A DNA stretch of 64,000 nt from Nelumbo lutea. Its lineage: Eukaryota > Streptophyta > Magnoliopsida > Proteales > Nelumbonaceae. The stretch spans positions 38,998,356 through 39,062,355 of the forward strand of contig JAKGHH010000007.1 of the NCBI GenBank assembly GCA_022828595.1, given 5' to 3'. Every line of letters begins with the position of its first letter. Position 1 is the first letter of the stretch. The position numbers and the translations under genes are program-made. Positions 55,806 through 64,000 of this stretch are shown piece by piece. A model generated the notes under the pieces. It saw only the letters and a program-made list of their open reading frames with translations, searched no databases and was not told the origin of the DNA.

Positions 55806-57143
55806 ATGGCCAACCAAGACGGTAGTAGCTGCAACCAACCCCGTGACAGAGATCAGGGGTTACAAGCTATTTGGAGAGCGATCGAAGAGCAGCGCACAAC
55901 CATGCGTAACATTGAGCAGTAGTTAGCAAGGATCGCTGGACAACTGCAAACCTTGTTGCGGGAGGATATTCCAAGGAACCGGGATAACCCAACCGGAGGA
56001 GACGACCACGGTAGACCACTCGTCAACCCCATATCTCGGAATCCTGTTCTTGATGATGATAGCGACGACGAACTAGAGTTCGGCGTTGCTCCAGTTCTTT
56101 CCGGCGACAACAGGAACGGTAGGAATTGGCGCAACCCCGACAATTTTAATCCTCGTCGGAATCATGATGAGTTTAAACTCAAGGTAGATATTCCTACTTT
56201 TAGTGGGGATCTGGATATCGAGGGTCTTCTCGACTAGATCACCGAGGTTGACCGTTTCTTCGAGTACATGGAGATCCCAGAAGAAAGAAGGGTGAAATTA
56301 GTAGTTTTTTGACTGAAGGGAGGAGCATCTGTCTGGTGGGAACGAATGAGGGAGACACGGATCAGAGAAGGAAGAGGCCCAGTTCGAACATGGAGGGGCA
56401 TGAAGTAGCTAATAAGAGGTAGATTTTTACCCCCTGATTATGAGTAGTATATGTTTGAATCATATCAACGATGTGCACAGGGAACAAAAAGCATAAATGA
56501 ATACACATCAGAAATCTTGAGATTGACTGAACGAAATCAGCTATCTGAAAGTGATAACCAGCAGACAGTCCGTTATTTGAGTGGTTTGAGACCTACTATC
56601 AGAGACAAGATTGGCGTTCATATGGTTCTCAGTGTGTAGGAAGCAAGGAACTTAGTTCTGAAAGTTGAATTAATGTTCCAAGAAAGGACCCTGGCCGAAA
56701 GCTATCGACGGTATAGTGGGAGCGACAATAGACCGGCAGTAGTCGACGAGAACAAAGTAGCCCTAGGAGTACAACCCTCCCACCCGCTGAATACAGCTAA
56801 CACCAGTAAGGCCGCCACAGGAGGAAACACTCGAGGTAACACTTCAAATCCTCCTAAACCCAGTAATCCCTATGCAAAACCTACTCCTTTTAAGTGCTTC
56901 AAGTGCAATGAAGTTGGGCATAGGTCTAGTGACTATCCCAGAAGGAAGGCAGTTAACATGATAGAGAGAGAGAATGAAGAAGATGTTGATGATGAAGTAT
57001 ATTGTGGACCTGATGGAGAGGATGAAGAAGGTCCCTATGAGCATGAAGAATACACGTGTTGTGAGGAAACTAATGCTGTCCCAAAGAAGCAAAGATACCA
57101 CTCAATGACACCGACTGTTTCGCACTACATGCACTGTACAGGG
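55806..57143 (+). pseudogene. Chromovirus gag, one frame with six nonsense codons
   Basis: It begins ATG 55806 (MANQDGSS). The frame holds for 446 codons without any shift but has stops at 55920 TAG, 56235 TAG, 56310 TGA, 56406 TAG, 56445 TAG and 56637 TAG. Landmarks are KLKVDIPTFSGDLDIEGLLD, TEVDRFFEYMEIPEE, GGASVWWERMRETR, INEYTSEILRLTERN and YLSGLRPTIRD. The zinc knuckle CFKCNEVGHRSSDYPRRK (about 56896-56945) has Tyr for the last Cys. The acidic tail precedes the protease. It would form the virus-like particle core in an intact element. Confidence 0.82.
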
Positions 57144-57384
57144 TAAATTATTTGATTTAATTATTGATAGTGGCAGTTAGGAAAATATTATTTGTAGGGA
57201 TGTGGTACAAAAATTGCAACTATTTCCTGAGAACACCCGAACCCGTACACAATTGAGTGGATCAAGGAAGTCGGCTGCGTACGAGTGGAGGAACGCTGCA
57301 AGGTCCCATTCTCCATTGGTAAGTACACTGACGAAGTATATTGTGATATTATGGATATGGATGCTTGCCATATTTTGCTGACAG
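57142..57384 (+). pseudogene. Chromovirus protease remnant
   Basis: GKLFDLIIDSGS carries the intact aspartic protease D-S-G triad and is followed by a TAG at 57178. A frameshift follows: ERCKVPFSIGKYTDEVYCDI and MDACHILL are in another frame, and the usual GRPW block is missing through a short deletion near 57383. A frameshift also separates this from gag near 57100. Confidence 0.7.
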
Positions 57385-57465
57385 TTTGATGCAGATGCAA
57401 AACACCTGGGTAGGAAGAATACCTACCAGCTCGAAAAAGAGGGTGTACGCTACACCTTATTACCC

Positions 57466-59637
57466 ATGGCAGAAAAGAATCCACCAAAGGCTTCAAAGGC
57501 AGAGGAGAGAAATTTCCTTACCATTACACATCACCATGCTGAATTTGTAAAGGAATGCAAGGATACCTGCGAGGTCCACTTGTTGGTGGTGAAGGGAGAA
57601 AGCATGAATGAGTCACTAGAGGAAAACAAAATTCCAGTGGAAGTGCAGGGACTACTCGATGAGTTCCATGACGTAGTTCCTGATGAGTTACCTAATGAGC
57701 TCCCACCCATGCGAGATATCCAACATCATATTGATTTTGTTCCTGGTGCTAGTCTACCTAATCTCCCACACTACAGGATGAGTCCTAAAGAAAATGAGAT
57801 TTTACGGGAAAAGGAAGAAGAATTACTAAGAAAGGGGCATATTCAAGTTAGCATGAGCCCTTGTGCAGTACCAACATTATTAATACCCAAGAAAGATGGG
57901 AGTTGGAGAATGTGTGTTGATAGCAGGGCCATTAACAAGATCACTATTGGCTACAAATTTCCCATTCCCAGGCTGGACGACATGCTAGATCAACTTGATG
58001 GAGCTGTAGTCTTTTCCAAAATCGATCTCAGGAGTGGTTACCATCAGATCAGGATCCGTCCCAGAGACGAGTGGAAAACAACTTTCAAGACTAGAGATGG
58101 ATTGTTCAAATGGTTAGTCATGCCCTTTGGACTAACTAACGCACCCAGCACCTTCATGAGGCTAATGAATCAGGTACTGTGCCCTTTTATTGGTAAATTT
58201 GTTGTGGTATATTTTGATGACATCTTGATTTACAGCAAATCTATCACTGAGCACCTAGGACATATCAAGGAAGTATTGAATGCATTGAGGGAAAACAAAT
58301 TATATGCTAATTTAAAGAAGTGCACATTCATGAGCGATAATTTGTTGTTCCTAGGGTTCATTATAAGTAAGGATGTGATTAAGGTGGATGAGGAAAAAGT
58401 GAAAGCCATTAGGGAGTGGCCGTCCCCAACAAACGTCACGGACATTAGACGTTTCCATGGGTTAGCAACTTTCTACAGGCGATTTATCAAACACTTTAGT
58501 AGTATTGTAGCTCCCATCACTGAGTGTTTGAAAAAGGAAAATTTCCAATGGGGAGAAGAACAGGAGCAAAGTTTTGCTCTCATAAAAGAAAAATTATGCA
58601 CCGCTCCTATCCTTGCATTACCAAGTTTTGACAAACTATTTGAGGTTAAATGTGATGCCAGTGGAGTCGGCATAGGGGCTATATTGTCACAAGAAAAGAG
58701 ACCAGTTGCTTTATTTAGTGAAAAGTTATGCGAAGCCAAGAAGAAGTGGTCCACTTATGATAAAGAATTCTATGTTGTTGTTAGAGCACTGAAAACCTGG
58801 GAACATTACTTAATTGCTAAAGAATTTGTTCTCTACACCGACCACCAAGCTCTTAAGTATCTCAATAAGCAAAAGCAGTTGAGGAGTGACCTGCATGAAA
58901 GATGGTCTGCTTTCATTGATAAATTCCCATACAAAATTGTGTATAAGGTTGGACAGCAAAACACAGTAGCCGATGCTCTAAGTAGGCGTGTAGCCCTCAT
59001 CAAGACTCTCAACATTGAAATTGTGGGCTTTGAATGCTTGAAAGATCTGTACGCCCAGGATGAGGACTTCAAACAGGTGTGGGAAAAATGCACAAATCAA
59101 CAGCCAACAGGTGATTTCTACATTCATGATGGGTTCCTTATGAAGGGGGAACAATTGTGCATCCCTTGCACCTCCCTCCGTGAGAAGATCATCAGGGATC
59201 TGCATGGGGGTGGATTAGTAGGACACCTCGGGAGAGACAAAATGATCGAAGTAGTCAAGGGGTGTTACTACTGGCCTAAATTAAGGAGGGATGTGACCAC
59301 TATTGTGAGTAGATGCTATATCTGTCAGACAGCTAAGGGAAAGACCCAGAATACTGGCCTCTACATGCCTCTACCTGTTCCTACTACGATTTGGGAAGAC
59401 CTATCCATGGATTTCGTGCTAGGCTTGCCAAAGACTCCAAGAAATATGGACTCCATCTTCATAGTGGTCGACCGGTTCTCCAAGATGGCTCACTTCCTCC
59501 CATGTAAGAAGACCGCAGATGCAACAGTGACAGCTAAGCTATTTTTCAGGGAGATTGTCCGTTTACATGGGGTACCTAAAACCATCACATCGGACCGAGA
59601 TACGAGGTTCTTAAGTCACTTCTGGATGACCCTGTAG
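57466..59637 (+). CDS. Chromovirus pol: reverse transcriptase, RNase H, integrase (723-aa open frame)
   Basis: This is the longest open frame in the window. The frame is open from 57385, and the first ATG is 57466; in the intact element it would be part of a gag-pol polyprotein and not start here. RT spans residues about 65-330: [51 protein letters not shown] and the active-site YFDD at 249-252. RNase H spans about 385-515 ([28 protein letters not shown]). The integrase HHCC finger is at about 587-620 (GHLGRDK, CYICQ), then the catalytic core with [11 protein letters not shown] and ITSDRDTRF. It ends at TAG 59635 inside the core, before the third acidic residue. The domains up to that point look intact. 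Whether it is expressed is unknown. Confidence 0.88.
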   Translation: MAEKNPPKASKAEERNFLTITHHHAEFVKECKDTCEVHLLVVKGESMNESLEENKIPVEVQGLLDEFHDVVPDELPNELPPMRDIQHHIDFVPGASLPNLPHYRMSPKENEILREKEEELLRKGHIQVSMSPCAVPTLLIPKKDGSWRMCVDSRAINKITIGYKFPIPRLDDMLDQLDGAVVFSKIDLRSGYHQIRIRPRDEWKTTFKTRDGLFKWLVMPFGLTNAPSTFMRLMNQVLCPFIGKFVVVYFDDILIYSKSITEHLGHIKEVLNALRENKLYANLKKCTFMSDNLLFLGFIISKDVIKVDEEKVKAIREWPSPTNVTDIRRFHGLATFYRRFIKHFSSIVAPITECLKKENFQWGEEQEQSFALIKEKLCTAPILALPSFDKLFEVKCDASGVGIGAILSQEKRPVALFSEKLCEAKKKWSTYDKEFYVVVRALKTWEHYLIAKEFVLYTDHQALKYLNKQKQLRSDLHERWSAFIDKFPYKIVYKVGQQNTVADALSRRVALIKTLNIEIVGFECLKDLYAQDEDFKQVWEKCTNQQPTGDFYIHDGFLMKGEQLCIPCTSLREKIIRDLHGGGLVGHLGRDKMIEVVKGCYYWPKLRRDVTTIVSRCYICQTAKGKTQNTGLYMPLPVPTTIWEDLSMDFVLGLPKTPRNMDSIFIVVDRFSKMAHFLPCKKTADATVTAKLFFREIVRLHGVPKTITSDRDTRFLSHFWMTL

Positions 59638-60336
59638 AGACTATTTGACTCATCATTGAATTTTAGCAGTACAGGCCATCCACTGACAGATGGACAGACA
59701 AAGGTGGTAAATTGGACCTTAGGTAATTTGATCCGCAGTATCTGTAGGGAGAGACCGAAGTAGTGGGATTTTTCCATAGCACAAGCAGAGTTCGCTTACA
59801 ACAACGAAGTTCATAACTCTATAGGTAGATCCCCATTTTCCATTGTTTATATGAAGGTACATAACCATGCGTTGGATTTAGTGAAGCTACCTAGAGTACC
59901 CGGCCTCAGCACTTCTGCCGAGCAGTTGGCAGGACAGATCCAGTCAGTACAGGAAGAAGTCCAGTAGAAACTAGAGCGAGCCAATGCAGAGTACAAGGTT
60001 GCAGCTGACAAGCATCGTCGGCACCAAGTGTTTGACGTCGGTGATGAAGTCATGGTATTCTTAAGGAAGGAACACATACCCGTGGGAAAGTATAACAAGC
60101 TACATCCTCGGAAGTACGGTCCATACAAGAACATTAAGAAAATCAACGACAATGCTTATGTCGTGGACTTTCCAGATCACATGGGTATCTCCAAAACTTT
60201 TAATGTTGTTGATCTTCATCGTTACTTACCAGAGGCAACACTTGCATATCCCAGTCATGACTCAAGGTCGAGTTCTTTCCAAGTGGGGGAGAATGATGGA
60301 GGACCAGCTCACCAACCAACGACAGATCACGATTAG
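59638..60336 (+). pseudogene. Chromovirus integrase C-terminus, two further TAG codons
   Basis: It is the same frame as pol, with TAG at 59761-59763 and 59965-59967. The third catalytic position reads TDGQTK where Glu is expected, so integrase would be inactive even without the stops. Then come [19 protein letters not shown], a coiled stretch, and the GPY/F-like module ([34 protein letters not shown]). The frame crosses the PPT and stops at 60334-60336 inside the 3' LTR. No classical chromodomain is seen. Confidence 0.8.
60281..60293 (+). other. Polypurine tract of the chromovirus, within coding sequence
   Basis: AAGTGGGGGAGAA directly precedes the LTR start TGATGGAGG. It is also translated as part of the pol C-terminus (QVGEN). 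Confidence 0.8.
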
Positions 60337-60776
60337 AGAGGATCATGCATCGGATAGTACCCTCTAGCAAAAATCATGCAAAGGATAATAGTGACAACCC
60401 ATGCATTGGATAAGCATTGGGGGGCGGTGGCTATCGGATGGTGGATATCAAGGCATCATTGGAGGGTGGTGGCTAGGTGGCTATCAGACGGAGGATATCA
60501 AGGAAGCCTGAGGAAGACTTCGAAGATGTCTAGAAGTTCAGATGTTTTAGTTGTTTTTCTTTTACAATTTTAACCCTCCTAGTTATTCTATAAATCTACC
60601 AGTTGTATTATAAATATTGCTGCTCTAAGTTAATGGAAGACACAAGAATTTTCTTCGCCATCTTTTCTCTCTCTACTAAGGCGAAACGCCTAGTTTTCGT
60701 GAGGCTTCAAGATCGAAGCCGATCCATCGTCCAGTGCTCGTGAGATCAGCCCGGTCAAGTGCACCACATTGCGTCA
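60294..60776 (+). repeat. 3' LTR of the chromovirus
   Basis: It is 483 bp, starts TGATGGAGGACCAG and ends ATTGCGTCA. It matches the 5' LTR base for base in length, with about 30 substitutions, most of them transitions. Confidence 0.92.
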
Positions 60777-62390
60777 GACCTTCACTAGGTTGGATTTTGG
60801 ATCCAAGGGTGGTCAGGGATCAACATATCTATTCTTTGCCCTGTTTCGATGTTAATAGATTATTCCCAATTCTTGAGTGAGGCTTTGGATGAGGGTTCTA
60901 GAGGGAAGGATGAGGGCCTACTACCCAAACTCTTTTTACTCTCAAATCTCATGCAATAATCAGTCCTAGGACGAGGGCTTCATATTCTGTGATGTTGTGG
61001 GAACAAGGGAATTAGGGATAAAAAGAATTAGATGTAGTTTCTCCGGAGAGGGATGTTAGTGTTACACCTACAATGGCTGAGGAATTGGCACAACTTTTGT
61101 TGAATGCCAACTCCCATTCAGTGTCTTCTACTACTACGATTATTGGGATATCCCTAGGGTTTTCCTCTGATATTTCAAACTGATCTTCTGTAAGGAAAGC
61201 CTTTAGGAGGTCTACTATAACTTGGCGTTTAATAGCTTAAGGCTAGGTGTACTCAATATTATATTGACTTATTTACATCATCCATTTTACCAGTCTTCCC
61301 GAGAGTATTGGCCTATCTATAAAGTATCGAGTAGGATTGTTCTTCGCTATAAGCACTATCCTTTGTCCTAGTACAGAATGTCTGCATTTTTTAACATTGA
61401 ACATAGGGCTAAAAATTGCTACTCCATGTAAGAATAATTCTTTTATGCTTGCTTGAGGGTTCTGCTAGTATAATAAATAAGACTTTCTTGGTTTCTTCAT
61501 TATCTTGGGCTAGTGGCACCCTACGACTTCTTGGTTAGATGCGATGTAAAGCCTAAACTCTTTACTGCTTTATGGAGAAGACATAGCTGGAGCTTTCGCT
61601 AGTGCTCATTTTAACTAATCAAATGCCTATTCGTGCTACTCTGACCACTAGAATTGGGTAGACTTTTTTATTAGCTTGAGGTGGGGAGAGGTGGCTAGTG
61701 CTAGCCCTAGAATGAACCTTCTGAGTTAGGACACTTTCCCTAGGAAGGTTTTGAACTTCGACTCATTCTTTGTCGGTGGGAGCTCTAAGATGGCTTTGAC
61801 CTTGGCCTCAACAGGGTGGAATACAAATTGGTCAACTTTGTACCCTATAGTAAGTGGCTTTGGCATTCTTTAGCCCAAAAGGCATCATTTTGTAGTAGAA
61901 GTTGGCTATCAGGGTACAGAAGGTTGTCTGAGGTGCATTTTCAAGATCCATGTATATTTGGTTGTATTCACTATAAGCATCTAGGAAGAAGAAGAGTTTG
62001 TTTCCTGCAATGGCATCTATCAGGATCTCCATATTTGGCAAACTCATCTTTAAGGTAGTCCTTATTAAGGTCTCAAAAGTTGACGTATCACCTAAAGGAT
62101 AGCAGATGATGGGAATTAGCTGAATTCTAAAATGTGATACATACTCTAAAGGGGAATTTGGTCACTAATATTAGATGGCCGCTCTTCTTTTTGACAAAGA
62201 CATTGTTTGCTAGCCACTTTGGGTGTCTGATAGGCATGATGAAGCCAAGTTTCAAGAGTCTTTCTATTTCCTCTTTGATTCTCAATGCAACATCTGGCCT
62301 AAAGACTAATTGGGATTGCTTGACTGGCTTGTACTTAGGATCAATGTACAATGAGTGCTTGACCGAGTTTGGGTTTAATCCCGACATTTG
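60777..62390 (-). pseudogene. Tat element 2 pol: archaeal-type RNase H, RNase H and reverse transcriptase
   Basis: Read leftwards: RT N-terminus MSGLNPNSVKHSLYIDPKY, KLGFIMPIRHPKWLANNVFV (62200-62340), an intron-like segment at 62092-62169, then the RT core MEILIDAIAGNKLFFFLDAY and YNQIYMDLENAPQTTF (61880-62040). Further left there are broken RNase H and a second RNase H with EYEALVLGLI (near 60970). It follows Tat element 1 domain by domain but is more decayed. Confidence 0.75.
62092..62169 (-). other. 78-bp intron-like segment inside the RT of Tat element 2
   Basis: It lies between the FVKKKSGHL block and the decayed counterpart of IDFRDLN, exactly where Tat element 1 has its 72-bp intron. 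On the minus strand it ends TATCCTTTAG, a good acceptor. The first two bases are AT where GT is expected (ATTAGTGACC against GTTAGTACTT in element 1), so the donor is probably mutated. Confidence 0.6.
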
Positions 62391-64000
62391 ATCACATCAT
62401 GAAATTCTATGGGTGTGACAGTTGAAAGAAGTGAGACTCGGGTTAGGGGTTATTGATTTTAAAATAAAAGGTAATATACCTTTTAACAGTTCAAGTGGAC
62501 TTGTCCTATCGTCCCCTTGCAATTTAACGAAGATGAAGAGCGGCCGTTTGTCCACTTGTTAGTTAATGATATCAATTTCCTTTAGTGGACCCTCTACTGC
62601 ATCGTTAGAGTCTTGTAGGTGTTTGGGAGGGAGATGTACTTCATCATAATATTCGATAGTGTCATTGGATTTGTCCTGAAAGTGTTTTGTTTGTTTTGTT
62701 GGCGAGTTTGTCTCTTAATGGATTATGTTCCTTAGTTGCTATTGACTATAGTGGAGGCATTGTATGTTTCCACACTCTGTTTTTGTGATGGAAGCATCAC
62801 AATATCACTTTTGTTATGAGAGTGCGATGGAAGCATCACAAGGTGTCTTTTGTTGTTTTGGACAATAGTGAGAAGCATAAAAAGGAAGATTTTATTTTAT
62901 TTTGTACATATGGTTGACAATGTGGTAGCAATTGGAAATTGAGATGATCATAGAAGTAAAAATTGAAAATAAAAACAAAGAAAACTATATTATACCTCAG
63001 ATGACAACTTCTTTGCGGTGATAGTATTCGTTTCATCATCTTCTTCTATAATTGTGTAGTAGGACTTTCCTTCTCCACCTGTCCTTCGAACACATCAGTG
63101 CCGCCTCTTCTTCTCCTCTTTTGATGCACTAGACTCTATTCCTTTTGGTAACTCGACCCCTTCGATCTTTGTGATTCATGATGTGCTTTTTATCATTCAA
63201 ATGGCACTCTTGTGGCGGGGATACGAACCACTCTACCCTTGTGTCTTTTCTCCACTAAGGCGAGAGTGTGGATCAATGGTCTCCGAAGAAGAACGTGATA
63301 GGGCATTCATCCTGATATTACTTGAAATTCTTGTTCCGTGAAGAATGGTTTGATGGCTATAGGGAGCATGATAGAGCCATATGTAGCAGAAATGTTTTCA
63401 TTGAAGTCTATAATTTCCATTAGCAGGCCACGGATGTCACCCTCCTTTATTTTCATAAGTTTCAATGTGTGTGTTGAGATTAAGTTCACAAAGCTCCCCC
63501 TAGTCTGTTAGTTCTCTTCTCATTTCATATCACCCAATTTTTTTCATTATGCACAGGGGTCTATTGTGGTGAGGGTATGTCACCAGCATGTCATCTTTTG
63601 AAAACTCTACATTCACACTACACTGGAGATGTGGCTCGAGAGGGCGTTTGAGTGCATCCACCATTGCTCGAATGGCTATCCTTTGTGTCGAATTGCTAGC
63701 TCTTTATTTATTGAAGAAGCTATGCAACTCTTCACTCTGCTCCAACAATGTTAGCAACGCATCCAATGCGAAAATGCTAAAGTTCACTGTGCTAGCTATC
63801 TTCACACTTCTTGTTGGTGGTTAAGGAAGGGATTGGTGTCAACTTGTGCAGGTTTACGCTTGATGAAATTGTCTAACTTGACCTTTTGGGTGAATATTCG
63901 ATGCAAAGTAAAGCAATCCATAACGTCATGGTTAGGAAATTAATGGAAATTACACCATCTTGGGCCATGCCAATCTTTCTCTGGGTTAACATTAAGGGGT
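62391..64000 (-). pseudogene. Tat element 2 protease region and gag C-terminus, partial
   Basis: At 63307-63500 the minus strand reads GSFVNLISTHTLKLMKIKEG and IMLPIAIKPFFTEQEFQVI, the pattern of the aspartic protease fold after its active site; the active-site D-S-G is damaged. Near 63915-63962 it reads CNFH, then NHDVMDCFTLHRIF, a C-x2-H-x4-H-x4-C pattern like the gag zinc motif of Tat elements. 62400-63300 is a spacer with no clear frame. The element continues beyond the window. Confidence 0.55.

Larger units (their letters stand above)
55291..60776 (+). mobile_element. Chromovirus-type Ty3/gypsy element (CRM/Reina-like), 5486 bp
   Basis: Two 483-bp LTRs, a tRNA-Met PBS, gag with zinc knuckle, protease, RT, RNase H, integrase and PPT follow in order on the plus strand. 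The 5-bp duplication is AACCT / GACCT (4 of 5). By eye the LTRs differ at about 30 of 483 positions with no indels (about 94% identical), so this is the youngest-looking element here. It is compact for a gypsy element, and pol runs 43 nt into the 3' LTR, as reported for CRM centromeric retrotransposons. The lineage call is an inference. Confidence 0.9.
54835..64000 (-). mobile_element. Tat-lineage gypsy element 2, split by a chromovirus, runs off the right edge
   Basis: 54835-55290 aligns with the integrase zinc region of Tat element 1 (compare AGGATACACTTTTCGTAACTA with the 43625-43645 part). 60777-64000 continues through RNase H, RT, protease and the end of gag. The chromovirus at 55291-60776 lies between, with TSD AACCT / GACCT. 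The integrase core and 3' LTR of this copy are missing on the left. Confidence 0.75.

Noticed and set aside
55806..59967. Genetic-code reassignment of TAG in the chromovirus
   Set aside because: The host gene and other elements use normal stops, and the changes fit deamination of CAG and TGG codons; listed as a finding for the mutation pattern only.
60376..60573. 65-codon frame in the 3' LTR
   Set aside because: It lies in non-coding LTR sequence and has no motif.

Overview
The window is plant nuclear DNA: AT-rich, gene-poor and packed with LTR retrotransposons, LINE and SINE remains and MITEs. There are no bacterial-type operons, no tRNA or rRNA genes and no CRISPR. The retroelements (Ty1/copia primed by initiator Met tRNA, a chromovirus-type Ty3/gypsy, Tat-lineage gypsy with two RNase H domains, L1-type LINE) are those of a flowering plant; the exact taxon cannot be fixed from sequence alone. 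Percent identities quoted here are by-eye counts, not alignments.

1-15.7 kb: intergenic DNA with a degenerate ~400-bp tandem repeat, many short TIR elements (several with identifiable target-site duplications, TSDs), a hairpin-rich CACTA-like stretch and a ~200-bp foldback. Several repeat families occur twice, once at 2.8-6.9 kb and again at 14.2-15.6 kb, just upstream of the gene.

15.87-17.2 kb: the only convincing host gene, a single-exon 289-aa membrane-anchored SAM-methyltransferase-like protein with a TATA box, an AUG-stop uORF and a 41-codon uORF. A cluster of CACGTG boxes lies downstream.

17.9-27.0 kb: a decayed Ty1/copia element (minus strand) with ~1.78-kb LTRs, PBS and PPT.

27-49.2 kb: nested transposons. 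A tRNA-derived SINE is split by a hAT-type element that carries ~49 copies of a self-complementary 14-bp repeat. Next, a LINE (minus) is split by a copia element (plus, 31518-47692), which is itself split by a Tat-lineage gypsy element (minus, 36180-46639). The Tat element carries a short intron inside its reverse transcriptase, a GC-rich minisatellite after pol, and an antisense, apparently intron-containing plant-mobile-domain (PMD) gene with its own TATA-like box.

49.2-54.8 kb: a decayed copia fragment and AT-rich DNA.

54.8-64 kb: a second Tat element (minus, running off the right edge), split by a 5486-bp CRM-like chromovirus (plus, 55291-60776). The chromovirus has a 723-aa open pol frame, and nine of its ten in-frame stops are TAG. 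The second Tat copy keeps an intron-like segment at the same reverse-transcriptase site, which suggests the intron is a feature of the lineage.
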